This document shows positions 8,234-16,929 of a stretch of DNA of 64,000 nt, piece by piece (the stretch's first letter is position 1; every line of letters begins with the position of its first letter). Under the pieces are notes generated by a model. That model was not told the DNA's origin, made no database searches, and saw only the letters and a program-made list of their open reading frames with translations. This DNA is from Rhodospirillales bacterium (GTDB taxonomy: Bacteria > Pseudomonadota > Alphaproteobacteria > TMED109). The position numbers were made by a program, and so were the translations under genes. The stretch lies in contig JAPPED010000003.1 of NCBI GenBank assembly GCA_028824295.1, forward strand, positions 372,001 to 436,000. Direction: 5' to 3'.

Positions 8234-8274
8234 AGTAGTAAATATTGAAAATCCCTCGCCTGCGGACCGCGCCA

Positions 8275-9723
8275 ATGAACGACCGATCCATCGAACGAAA
8301 AGTCCTGCTGGGACACAAGCTTCGCCGGTTCCGCGCCGGGCTTGGCCTCAAGCAGAGCGAGATGGCGGAACAGCTCGAGATTTCGCCGAGCTACCTGAAT
8401 CTCATTGAACACAATCAGCGCCCGGTGACGGTCCAGCTCCTGTTCCGGCTTGGACAGGCGTTTGACATCGATCTCAAGGAATTCGCCGAGGACGACAACG
8501 CACGGCTCTACGCGGCCCTCCGTGAGGTCTTTGGCGATCCGCTGTTCGGGGACAGACCGGTGCGCGAGGCGGACGTCCGCGCCGTCGCGGAAGCGGGGCC
8601 GACGGCGGCCGAGGCGGTTCTCAGGTTGTACAAGTCCTACCGGGAATTGCGGGAGGATTCCCAGGTCCTAGCGGAGCAGGTGGCAAGCCGGGACGCGGCG
8701 CAGGGGATCGGTGGTGCGGTCTTCCCCGTGGAGGAGGTCCGGGACTACCTGCAGTCAGAATCGAATCATTTCCCCGAGATCGAAGTGAGTGCCGAAGCCC
8801 TGTGGACCGAAGCCGGTCTGGATCCGACCGACGTGTTCGGCGGTCTCAGCAAGTACCTGCTCGATGTCCACGGAATCTCGGTCCGCGTGCTGCCCGTCGA
8901 CGTGATGCCCGAGACCATGCGCCGCTTCGACTTCCACCGACGACGCGTGCTGCTTTCGGAACTGCTGGCGCCCGCAGGGCGATGCTTTCAGCTGGCGGTC
9001 CAGGTCGCCTACTGGGCGCACCGTGACCTGCTCGACCGCCACGTGGAGCGCGCGGAACTCTCCAGTCCGGAGGCCGAACGCCTCTGCCGCCTGTCGCTCG
9101 CCAACTACCTCGCGGGCTGCGTCATGATGCCCTACGGACGGTTCCTCGACGCCGCCAAGACCCTGCGTTACGACATCGAGATCCTGCAGCGCCGTTTCGG
9201 CGCCAGCTTCGAGCAGGTGTGCCACCGCCTGACCACCCTGGAACGGCGCGGCGCCCGCGGGGTGCCCTTCTTCTTCATCCGGGTCGACAACGCCGGCAAC
9301 GTCTCCAAACGTCTGAGCGGCGGCGGATTTCACTTCGCCCGATTCGGCGGCACCTGTCCGCGCTGGATCGTGCACGATGCGTTTCGCATGCCCGGCCAGA
9401 TCCGTACCCAGATCGCGGCCATGTCGGACGGTTCGCGGTTCTTCACAATCGCTCGAACCGTCGATCAGATCGAGTCCCGCACCTGGGAACAACCGCCGCA
9501 ACACGCCATCGGATTGGGATGCGATATCCGGGACGCCGGACAGCTCGTCTATGCGGACGGCCTCGACCTCGGCAGCGAGCGGACAGCGACGCCGATCGGT
9601 GTCGCATGCCGTGTCTGCGAGCGCCTGGACTGCCAGCAGCGGGCGCATCCGCCGCTCAACTATCGCTTGAAAATCGACGAGAACGTGCGGCGCAGCACGC
9701 CATTCACGTTTACGCCGGCGTGA
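8275..9723 (+). CDS. RamB/ScfR-type transcriptional regulator (short-chain fatty acyl regulator)
   Basis: A 482-residue regulator. Residues about 9-65 form an XRE-type helix-turn-helix (LGHKLRRFRAGLGLKQSEMA... ISPSYLNLIEHNQRPV). The middle carries an IrrE/M78-peptidase-like region without an evident zinc motif. The C terminus has the conserved cysteine cluster ACRVCERLDCQQRAHPP typical of RamB/ScfR proteins. These control acetate, propionate and glyoxylate-shunt genes and bind short-chain acyl-CoA. Divergence from aceA fits that role directly. I chose ATG 8275 (MNDRSIERK), as in relatives; an in-frame TTG at 8245 would add ten residues, and neither has a strong ribosome-binding site. Confidence 0.92.
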   Translation: MNDRSIERKVLLGHKLRRFRAGLGLKQSEMAEQLEISPSYLNLIEHNQRPVTVQLLFRLGQAFDIDLKEFAEDDNARLYAALREVFGDPLFGDRPVREADVRAVAEAGPTAAEAVLRLYKSYRELREDSQVLAEQVASRDAAQGIGGAVFPVEEVRDYLQSESNHFPEIEVSAEALWTEAGLDPTDVFGGLSKYLLDVHGISVRVLPVDVMPETMRRFDFHRRRVLLSELLAPAGRCFQLAVQVAYWAHRDLLDRHVERAELSSPEAERLCRLSLANYLAGCVMMPYGRFLDAAKTLRYDIEILQRRFGASFEQVCHRLTTLERRGARGVPFFFIRVDNAGNVSKRLSGGGFHFARFGGTCPRWIVHDAFRMPGQIRTQIAAMSDGSRFFTIARTVDQIESRTWEQPPQHAIGLGCDIRDAGQLVYADGLDLGSERTATPIGVACRVCERLDCQQRAHPPLNYRLKIDENVRRSTPFTFTPA

Positions 9724-9837
9724 TGGGTCTCGGACCGTCACTGCACGCGGTTGGCCGTGCCGGGACTCCCGACAGCGGCACAGGGTGGTCGCGGTGAACT
9801 CGTAGGCGCGTCCCCACCGGATGCGGGTGGCTGGTGC

Positions 9838-10719
9838 CTACACGGCCGACCTGATGCTGTCGGGATGTTCGCGCGTTGTCGGTTGCTGCGCCCTAGCGGC
9901 CCAACGCGCACTGGCCGCGATACCGCCGAAGGGGAACAGATGAATCTGTTCGATATTGCTGTCGGGGCGAAGGCTTGTGAAATCGTCAACGGCGGCCACC
10001 AGGTCGTCCGGCGAATAGGGTTGGAGCAGCTTCGTCAGATCACGGGCCCGTTTCCTCAGAACCGACAAGGACGGGCCGATTCCGCAACTGAGCGCATAGC
10101 GGATGAGCGTCTTGAGCTTGGCGGGGCCCGCAACACCCACGTGGACCGGCAAGGTCGCCTCCATGGCCTGCAAGCGGTTGGCCCAAGCGACGATCGGTGC
10201 CGGATCGAAGGCGAACTGGGTGACCACGGCCATTCGGCAGTCGGTCCCGTCCCGGGCGAACCTGTCCTTCCAGAGCAACGTTTCGTCGACCAATTGGGTA
10301 CCGCCGTTCGGGTCAATGTCGCGGTTGCCTTCGGGATGGCCCGCGACATGGAGCCTGGTGTACCCGAGCCGGTCGAAGAGCCCCGTTTCCAGAAGTTCGA
10401 TGGCGCTGGAATAGGCGCCGGCCGGGACTGACACATCCCCGCCGATCACCAGCGCTTCCTCGACGCCCGCCTCTCGGTACCGTCCCAGCCAGCTCTCCAG
10501 GGTCGATCTGCTGTCGACCAGGCGCGCGGGAACATGAGGCATCACTGGAAAGCCCTGTTCGCACAGACGTTGGGCGGCAGTGACCATGTCCTCGATCGGG
10601 GTTCCCGGGACATGGGCGATATAGATTCGGGTTCCTGTCGGCAGCAGCTCGCGAAAGTCGGTCTCCAGTGCCGCTGTCCTGGGCAGCGCTTCGATCGAGA
10701 AACCTTCAGTGATCTTCAT
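9838..10719 (-). CDS. methylenetetrahydrofolate reductase-like protein
   Basis: A 293-residue MetF-superfamily TIM barrel. The N-terminal catalytic Glu is kept (FSIEALP, Glu8 or so), as is the FAD/folate-contacting acidic motif ALVIGGD. Other barrel elements visible are YTRLHVAGHPEG and MAVVTQFAFD, the latter matching the QFFFD-type strand of MetF. Real MetF reduces 5,10-methylene-THF to 5-methyl-THF. Divergent relatives like this one often occur in C1-oxidation or demethylation gene sets rather than methionine synthesis. The start is ATG 10719 with AAGGA about 9 bases upstream; a GTG two codons earlier is possible. It converges with the ScfR gene. Family is clear, exact reaction less so. Confidence 0.8.
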   Translation of the reverse strand: MKITEGFSIEALPRTAALETDFRELLPTGTRIYIAHVPGTPIEDMVTAAQRLCEQGFPVMPHVPARLVDSRSTLESWLGRYREAGVEEALVIGGDVSVPAGAYSSAIELLETGLFDRLGYTRLHVAGHPEGNRDIDPNGGTQLVDETLLWKDRFARDGTDCRMAVVTQFAFDPAPIVAWANRLQAMEATLPVHVGVAGPAKLKTLIRYALSCGIGPSLSVLRKRARDLTKLLQPYSPDDLVAAVDDFTSLRPDSNIEQIHLFPFGGIAASARWAARAQQPTTREHPDSIRSAV

Positions 10720-11205
10720 GGTCACTGTCCTTGGCCTGTTGATCGCAAGGCAAAACGGGCACGAAGCGTCACGACTTCACGTGATGTCTCGAGCACCGCG
10801 GTCTTGCCGCCGTGCCGGGTGCCACGACCGCTCAGGATCGGAGAAGTCGCGCAACCTAGCACGCGCTGCTCAGGTGACCCACCGCAGCGAACATAGATTG
10901 CCGGGGCATTGGCGTGGAGGACGCATTCCGCGTCCATCGCAACGGCGGTTGCGTGGTCGAGACCGCCGGTCGGATCGGGCGGCGGTAGACACATCGTTCG
11001 CATGGCCGAGCAACACGAAGAACGCGAATGTTCCGGTATCCGACCGGTGGCTTGCGGTCGCTGACGCACCTGGCCGCGCCGCCTGATGTCCGGCCGAACG
11101 GACGACTCCGCCGCCCCGCGGCGTGCCAGCTTCGCGGATGGCTAGCCCGCAGCCGGGTCGACGCCCAAGGAAATCACGGTGGCGGCAAGGGCCTCCGACC
11201 GGCGC
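10720..11205. other. 486-bp intergenic stretch, no supported gene
   Basis: This lies upstream of the MetF-like gene and downstream of the CmcJ-like gene, both on the minus strand. Short open frames exist on both strands but have no ribosome-binding sites or recognisable sequence. One hairpin is visible: GCACCGCGG (10793-10801) against CCGCCGTGC (10807-10815), with one mismatch, no T-tract. The MetF-like promoter must lie near its left end. Confidence 0.5.
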
Positions 11206-12483
11206 CTAGAAGAACACGTAGGAGCGGACCACGACGTTCTTGCGGCAGGGTGCGTCGATGGGCGTGGTCGGATCGATGCAGGCGGTGTGGAACGACCAGC
11301 GTGAAACCGAGCCGTCCGTGACCGAGTCGTAGCACTTCAGCATCGACACCTCGGTCGGTTTCTGCTGGGGAATCCAGTACCATTCGTGTTCGGACCGGTA
11401 GGTGAAGCGGGTGGTCTCACCGACACGGTCGTCGTAAATGCGGTAATTGGTGATGTAGGGCTGGTCCGCGAACGACGGCCAGGCGCAGAGGACGAACGGG
11501 AACTGGCCCACCGTCTCCATCGGCTTGGCGAGATTGATCGACATGAACCGCCGCGACATCTTCGCGTCGGCTTCGGCCTCGGTGTAGTGCTGCGTGCGTC
11601 CGAAGTTCCGCAGGTTCTTCGTCAGCAGTTCGCGACAGCGGACGCGGCCACTGTTGTCGTTCAGATCGTTGTGCACAAGGTTGGCGTATCTGGCGTTCAC
11701 GCCCGGGTTCTTGGCGTCCTGGTCCTCCGTGCGGTCGCCCTCGTAGTTCTTGTTAAAGACGTCGTGGTTGTAGACCAGCGCGTCGGTCGCACCGGGAAAG
11801 AACTCCAGGAGAAGCTTCTCGATCTCCGGATAGAAGACGCGCTGAACCTCAGCTGAGTCGTAGAAGTCCGCGCACTTGGATTCGAGGTGGGCCAGCGACA
11901 CACCGAGCTTGTCCATGCACTCGGGGCTGTTCACGGACAGCCCGGGGTAGTACTCGCCGATCCGCCGGGCGTCGCGCATCACCTGCGGGAAATAGAGGTT
12001 GCGCCGCTGGAGGTCGTCCTCGGCCTGTCGCAGTATCTTCGTTTCGTCGGAGCGGGCCGGGTCGCGCCAGAGCGAGTTGGAGGGCACGACGGTGTAGGAC
12101 GGCTCCTCGTAAACGGTGTAGCGCAGCGGCAGCGCCAGGCCGCCCTCGGGGGCTTCGATCCCGTTCGCCCGAATGTAGTCCAGGCATTCCGCGTACTTCC
12201 GGAACCCGACCCCCCACTTGGTCTGGATCGGGCCCGGAGGTGCGTTTCCCAGCTCCTCGACAAACGCCCGCGCTTGGCCATCCGCGATCTGCTTGAAGGC
12301 CGCGTCCAGCGCAGCACCGGTGCCCGCGTCCCCACCGCGTTCGAATGACATGTAGGACACGCCGCCATTTGCGGCGATCGGCGGTGGCTGGCCTTCCGTG
12401 AGTTCGAAGGTTGGCACGTAGGCCGACGACACTGCCTCCGCGTCCGCCGCAACGTGGGTCTCGATGGCTTCGTGCTGGTCCAT
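11206..12483 (-). CDS. CmcJ/NvfI (GA4-desaturase-like) family oxidoreductase
   Basis: A 425-residue protein. The C-terminal two thirds match the CmcJ/NvfI group, which includes 7-alpha-cephem methoxylase P8, AsaB and fungal gibberellin GA4 desaturase. Visible landmarks are ALVYNHDVFNK, LVHNDLND with the His-Asp pair, RSEHEWYWIPQQ, and the ending SFHTACIDPTT...VRSYVFF. These are cupin-like Fe(II)/2-oxoglutarate-type enzymes, though metal and cosubstrate are not proven for most. It is longer than the usual 250-300 residues, with about 90 extra N-terminal residues and an inserted segment around 175-230. ATG 12483 is chosen because GGGAG lies about 11 bases upstream; the open frame extends only 13 codons further. 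Substrate unknown. Confidence 0.75.
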   Translation of the reverse strand: MDQHEAIETHVAADAEAVSSAYVPTFELTEGQPPPIAANGGVSYMSFERGGDAGTGAALDAAFKQIADGQARAFVEELGNAPPGPIQTKWGVGFRKYAECLDYIRANGIEAPEGGLALPLRYTVYEEPSYTVVPSNSLWRDPARSDETKILRQAEDDLQRRNLYFPQVMRDARRIGEYYPGLSVNSPECMDKLGVSLAHLESKCADFYDSAEVQRVFYPEIEKLLLEFFPGATDALVYNHDVFNKNYEGDRTEDQDAKNPGVNARYANLVHNDLNDNSGRVRCRELLTKNLRNFGRTQHYTEAEADAKMSRRFMSINLAKPMETVGQFPFVLCAWPSFADQPYITNYRIYDDRVGETTRFTYRSEHEWYWIPQQKPTEVSMLKCYDSVTDGSVSRWSFHTACIDPTTPIDAPCRKNVVVRSYVFF

Positions 12484-12945
12484 GACATGCGTTCTCCCGC
12501 CGAAGGTCGCCCATCGTGGCACACCGGACCTGCATTTTCTAGCGGTTCGGCAGGCCAGCTGCGCGCCGCTGGATCGACCCGGCGGCCGCGGCGCTCAGCA
12601 CCGATTCAGGGGGTTAGCTTGGGGGGCTGCGCCCCGCCGCGCATCGAGTCGCGGTTTGGTTCCGGGCCCCTGGTCATACAGGGTCGGTTCCGCCCTCTCG
12701 GGTCTGTGCGCATGTGTCAAACTTTCAATGCGGCTGCTCTACGCGGTGACGCTTCGCGTATACATTTCCCCGATCACGTCGACGATGATCGCTCCCCACA
12801 TGATCGTGGCTTCCCAGTGCTGCAGTTGGTCATCCGGCCTGCCGCCGCAGCGGCCCTATCCGGAGCGGCGCCCGCACCTTATTCTGGATTGCAGTCCTGG
12901 GCCCGATTCGTATCTGCCAGGGAAACCGGGCGCCGGAGGGAGCCG
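12484..12945. other. divergent 462-bp intergenic region
   Basis: This separates the minus-strand CmcJ-like gene from the plus-strand amidase, so both promoters should be here. An open frame in phase with the amidase runs through it but contains no good start or coding character. Around 12742-12800 the composition is more AT-rich, the likeliest promoter zone. No clear operator or hairpin seen. Confidence 0.4.
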
Positions 12946-14358
12946 ATGAACGGAGAGGATCTCTGTTTCGCTCCCGCGAGCGTGCTGGCGTCGGCCGTCG
13001 CGGCGCGCGAACTCTCACCAGTGGAAATCGTTGACACGGTGCTGAGCCGCATCGAGCGGCTTGAACCGAGGCTCAATGCATTCGCCACGCTCACGGCCGA
13101 ACGGGCCTCCGACGCTGCGAGGCAGGCGGAAGCCAAGGTGATGTCGGGCGCTGCGCTCGGCGCCCTCCACGGCGTTCCGGTCACGATCAAGGACCTGACC
13201 AATACGGCCGGAATTCCGACCGAACGAGGCTCCTTCACTTCGCAAGGGGTGATCCCCACCGAGAACGCTCCGTGTGTGGAACGCCTCGAGGCGGCCGGCG
13301 CGATATCGCTGGGCAAGACGACAACGTCTGAGCACGGGTGGAAGGGGGTCAGCCAGAGTCCGCTGACCGGCATCACGCACAATCCCTGGGCCCACGGAAT
13401 GAATGCCGGCGCATCCTCGGCGGGCGCCGGGGCTGCTGCGGCCGCCGGCTACGGCCCGCTTCACCAGGGCTCGGACGGCGCCGGTTCCATTCGCATGCCG
13501 AGCCACTTCTGCGGCGTCTTCGGCCTGAAGCCGAGCTATGGTCGCGTGCCGCATCTTCCCATCGGCAATGTCGACCAGGCGAGTCACGTGGGGCCGATGA
13601 CCCGGACGGTCATGGACGCGGCGCTGATGCTCCGCACGATCGCAGGCCCGCATCCGCTTGATCACTACAGTCTCGAGGCACAGCCTGCCGACTACCCGGT
13701 CCTCCTTGGCGAGGGCGAGCAGCTGTCGGGCGCCAGGATCGCCTACAGCCCCGACCTCGGCCATGCCCGCGTCGACGCCGAGGTGGCGGAGTTGGTGGTG
13801 GCGGCGGTCAAGGTGTTTGCCGGCTTCGGCGCCGAGATCGAGGAGATCGTCCCGGCCTGGGGACCGGACGGCCCAGAGATCGGCCGGTTCTTCTGGGCAG
13901 CGCATGAAACCAATTTCGCCGGGTATCTCGAAGAGTACGGTGACCGGATGGATCCCGGACTGGTCGCCTGCATCCGGGACGGCCAGGGCTATCGCGCCGA
14001 GGACTACCTGGCCATGCGGGGGCGCAAGCTCGCCTACGTGGAGGCGATCCAGCGCTTCTTCACGGATTACGATTTCCTGCTGACGCCCGCTGTCTCGGTC
14101 GCGGCATTTCCGGCAGACCAGCTGTCGCCGTCGGACTGGCCGCAGCACGAATGGAACTGGCTGCAATGGGCGCAGTTCAGCTACCCGTTCAACATGTCGC
14201 ACAACCCGGCTGCGTCGGTACCCTGCGGATTCACGCCTGCCGGCCTGCCGGTCGGGCTGCAGATCGTGGGACGCCGGCTGGACGATCTCGGCGTCCTGCA
14301 GGCCGCGGCCGCCTTTGAGGCGGCGCGGCCCTGGGCCCAGCACCGCCCGCAGCTTTGA
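12946..14358 (+). CDS. amidase-signature family hydrolase
   Basis: A 470-residue amidase-signature protein. The catalytic lysine is in PVTIKDLTN and the nucleophile serine in HQGSDGAGSIRMPSHFCG. The Gly/Ser loop reads NAGASSAGAG instead of the usual GGSSGGSAA: the serine pair that supplies the cis-Ser is kept, but flanking glycines are replaced by Ala. C-terminal PVGLQIVGRRLDD is normal. GGAGGGAG lies just before ATG 12946, fixing the start; a much longer open frame upstream is not used. It would cleave an amide or carbamate in the cytoplasm. The E1 dehydrogenase follows after 317 bases on the same strand. Confidence 0.88.
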   Translation: MNGEDLCFAPASVLASAVAARELSPVEIVDTVLSRIERLEPRLNAFATLTAERASDAARQAEAKVMSGAALGALHGVPVTIKDLTNTAGIPTERGSFTSQGVIPTENAPCVERLEAAGAISLGKTTTSEHGWKGVSQSPLTGITHNPWAHGMNAGASSAGAGAAAAAGYGPLHQGSDGAGSIRMPSHFCGVFGLKPSYGRVPHLPIGNVDQASHVGPMTRTVMDAALMLRTIAGPHPLDHYSLEAQPADYPVLLGEGEQLSGARIAYSPDLGHARVDAEVAELVVAAVKVFAGFGAEIEEIVPAWGPDGPEIGRFFWAAHETNFAGYLEEYGDRMDPGLVACIRDGQGYRAEDYLAMRGRKLAYVEAIQRFFTDYDFLLTPAVSVAAFPADQLSPSDWPQHEWNWLQWAQFSYPFNMSHNPAASVPCGFTPAGLPVGLQIVGRRLDDLGVLQAAAAFEAARPWAQHRPQL

Positions 14359-14675
14359 GCCGATCCTTCAGGCCGGTCGACCAGTCGGCGTCCGAACCGA
14401 TTGCGGATCTTGGAAGAGGTCCCGCGCCAGGTCGGCGTCGCCGGCACGTTCAGTGAGGGGACCATCTGGGTCGGCTACCAGGCCGTCACGTCGCGCCAGG
14501 GCATCGTGCGTCGATCGCGGGCTTTCATTGCGCAAGCGATCGGCGAACACCGGCCATCGCGGGACGGTAGAGTAGGGGAGAGGGAAACCGCGGCGATCAG
14601 CCTGGAGTGGCGGGCCGGACGGCTGTCCAGAACCATGCATCCGGGCGAAGCTGCGAATGCGGGAGGCGACAGGCG
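14359..14675. other. 317-bp gap before the fused E1 gene
   Basis: Small open frames cross this gap, but none has a ribosome-binding site with recognisable protein sequence. GGGAGG (14661-14666) at its right end is the ribosome-binding site of the E1 gene. It probably carries the E1 promoter; I see no operator or terminator. Confidence 0.4.
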
Positions 14676-16670
14676 ATGAACGAAGGCGCGATGAGCAACG
14701 TCACCATCGGGGCCGAGACACTCCAGGACCTCTACGTCACCATGCGCCGCATCCGCGCCTTTGAGGACAAGACTGCCGACCTGTTCGAGGAAGGCGTCGT
14801 CAAGGGCACGGCGCACAGCTACAAGGGCGAGGAGGCCATCGCCGCCGGGGTCTGCGAAGCGCTCCGCGATGACGACATCATCGCTTCCTACCATCGGGGC
14901 CACGGTCATTGCATCGCCAAGGGCGCTCGCATCGACCGCATGATGGCCGAGTTGATGGGTCGCCAGACCGGCTACTGCCAGGGGCTCGGCGGCTCCATGC
15001 ACATTGCCGACATGGAGCTCAACATCATGGGCGCCAACGGCATTGTGGGGGCCGCCATGCCGCTTGCCACTGGCGCGGGCCTGGCCGCCAAGCTGCAGGG
15101 GACCGACCGGGTAGCGGTGGCGTTTTTCGGCGATGGCGCTTCCAACCAGGGCGTCTTCCACGAATCGCTCAATCTGGCGGCCGTGTGGAAGCTGCCGGTG
15201 ATTTTTGTGTGCGAGAACAACCAGTACGCGCTCTCGACCTCGTACCGGAACACAACCTCGGTTTCCCAGGTCGCGAACCGGGCGGCTTCCTACGAAATTC
15301 CCGGCATCACGGTGGACGGCAACGACGGGGTGGAGGTCTACCTGGTGCTGCGCGAAGCGGTGGAGCGCGCCCGGGCCGGGGAGGGCCCAACGCTGATCGA
15401 GGCGATGACCTACCGTCACGGCCAACACTCGCTCCGCGTCAACTTGCGGGATCCGCGTCCGGAGGAAGAGCTCGAGTCGTGGCTGGACCGCGACCCCATC
15501 GCACGCATGGAAAAGCGGCTCACCGGCGAAGGCGGCTTCACCGACGAGCAGCTCAGCGAAACCGGCCGGGCGGTGGAAGAGGAGCTGGAAACCGCCGTCA
15601 GCTACGGCCGTGACAGCCCGGAGCCTCCGGTCCAGGTGATGCTGGATGCGGTCTACGCCCCGCACGCGGCGCATACCGAACCAGGGCCCGACACGGAGCG
15701 AACGCTTTCCTACCCCGAAGCGCTCAACGAGGCGCTGAACCAGGAAATGCTGCGGGACGACCGCGTCTTCCTCATGGGCGAGGACGTCGGCGCCACCGGC
15801 GGCATCTTCGGTGTCTCCACCGGACTGATGGACCGGTACGGGCCGGAGCGGGTTCGCGACACGCCGATTTCCGAGGCCACGTTCGTCGGTTGCGGCGTCG
15901 GCGCTGCCATCGCCGGGATGCGGCCGGTAGTGGAGATCCAGATCTTTGACTTCGTGGCGCTCACCATGGACATGCTGGTCAACCAGGCGGCGAAATTCCG
16001 CTTCATGCTGGGCGGCAAGCCGTCCGTGCCCCTGGTGGTGCGCGGTCCCCAGGGTGGCGGGATCCGCCTCGCGGCCCAGCACAGCCAGAGTCTGGAAGCC
16101 TGGTTCACCCATGTGCCGGGATTGGTGGTGGCAGCGCCGTCGACCCCGTATGACGCGAAGGGGTTGCTCGTTGCCGCAATCCGCGATGACAACCCGGTGA
16201 TCTTCCTCGAGCAGAAGCTTCTCTATGTCGGCGCGACGGGTCCGGTGCCGGAGGAACTCTACGCCATCCCCCTCGGCAAGGCGGACATCAAGCGCGAAGG
16301 CACGGATGTGACCGTCGTGGCAACGTCTGCGATGGTGCCCCGGGCGTTGAGCGCCGCCACGGTGCTGGAGCGCGATGGCATCAGTGTGGAGGTCGTTGAC
16401 CCCCGCACGCTGCAGCCGCTGGACGAGGAGACGATCCTCGCGTCCGTGCGCAAGACCAATCGCCTCCTCGTCGTGCACGAAGCCTGCGTGCGCGGCGGCT
16501 TTGGCGCAGAGGTTGCCGCCATGGTGGGGACCAAGGCCTTCGATCATCTTGATGCCCCGGTGGCGCGGCTGGGCGCCCCCCATACGCCGATGCCCTACAA
16601 CGACCGCCTCGAGCTCGAGGTCATCCCTTCTCAGGAACGGATCGTGGAGGCGGTGCGGGCGTTGCTGTAG
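14676..16670 (+). CDS. fused thiamine-diphosphate 2-oxoacid/acetoin dehydrogenase E1 (alpha+beta)
   Basis: A 664-residue protein joining both E1 subunits. Residues about 1-330 are the alpha part, with the thiamine diphosphate motif GDGASNQG...ENN (about 152-182) and the Y/H-rich substrate loop SYHRGHGH. From about 342 ([12 protein letters not shown]) to the end is the beta part, with GEDVGATGG, the EIQIFDF block and [10 protein letters not shown]. Such enzymes decarboxylate a 2-oxoacid (pyruvate or branched chain) or acetoin and hand the acyl group to a lipoyl E2. In most bacteria alpha and beta are separate genes; fusion is known but less common. No E2 or E3 gene is nearby, so it must share components encoded elsewhere or act differently. 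GGGAGG is 9 bases before the ATG. Confidence 0.9.
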   Translation: MNEGAMSNVTIGAETLQDLYVTMRRIRAFEDKTADLFEEGVVKGTAHSYKGEEAIAAGVCEALRDDDIIASYHRGHGHCIAKGARIDRMMAELMGRQTGYCQGLGGSMHIADMELNIMGANGIVGAAMPLATGAGLAAKLQGTDRVAVAFFGDGASNQGVFHESLNLAAVWKLPVIFVCENNQYALSTSYRNTTSVSQVANRAASYEIPGITVDGNDGVEVYLVLREAVERARAGEGPTLIEAMTYRHGQHSLRVNLRDPRPEEELESWLDRDPIARMEKRLTGEGGFTDEQLSETGRAVEEELETAVSYGRDSPEPPVQVMLDAVYAPHAAHTEPGPDTERTLSYPEALNEALNQEMLRDDRVFLMGEDVGATGGIFGVSTGLMDRYGPERVRDTPISEATFVGCGVGAAIAGMRPVVEIQIFDFVALTMDMLVNQAAKFRFMLGGKPSVPLVVRGPQGGGIRLAAQHSQSLEAWFTHVPGLVVAAPSTPYDAKGLLVAAIRDDNPVIFLEQKLLYVGATGPVPEELYAIPLGKADIKREGTDVTVVATSAMVPRALSAATVLERDGISVEVVDPRTLQPLDEETILASVRKTNRLLVVHEACVRGGFGAEVAAMVGTKAFDHLDAPVARLGAPHTPMPYNDRLELEVIPSQERIVEAVRALL

Positions 16671-16929
16671 GTCACCGGGATCGTTGGCTCCCGCAAGCCT
16701 TCACTGCTTTCCTGGAATAACCATTAAAGCAAATCCTTGGAGGGAGTATCTTTCCTTCGTCTAGCTGACGGACCACTGCCTCCTAGCGGATGATTGCTGA
16801 ATCGGGCGCTGGAGACCTGGAGGCAGAGAATTGAAGCCACCACGGATTGACACGGTCGCCCAGATCAGTCAGACCTTTGCAACAGTCTCCTCGCTGGACG
16901 GGGGGAGGCGCAACGGTCTGTAACAACGC

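Noticed and set aside
14475-16583. 702-residue open frame on the minus strand
   Set aside because: It lies antisense to the fused E1 gene, is His/Arg/Gly-rich without recognisable domains, and is a GC-rich shadow.
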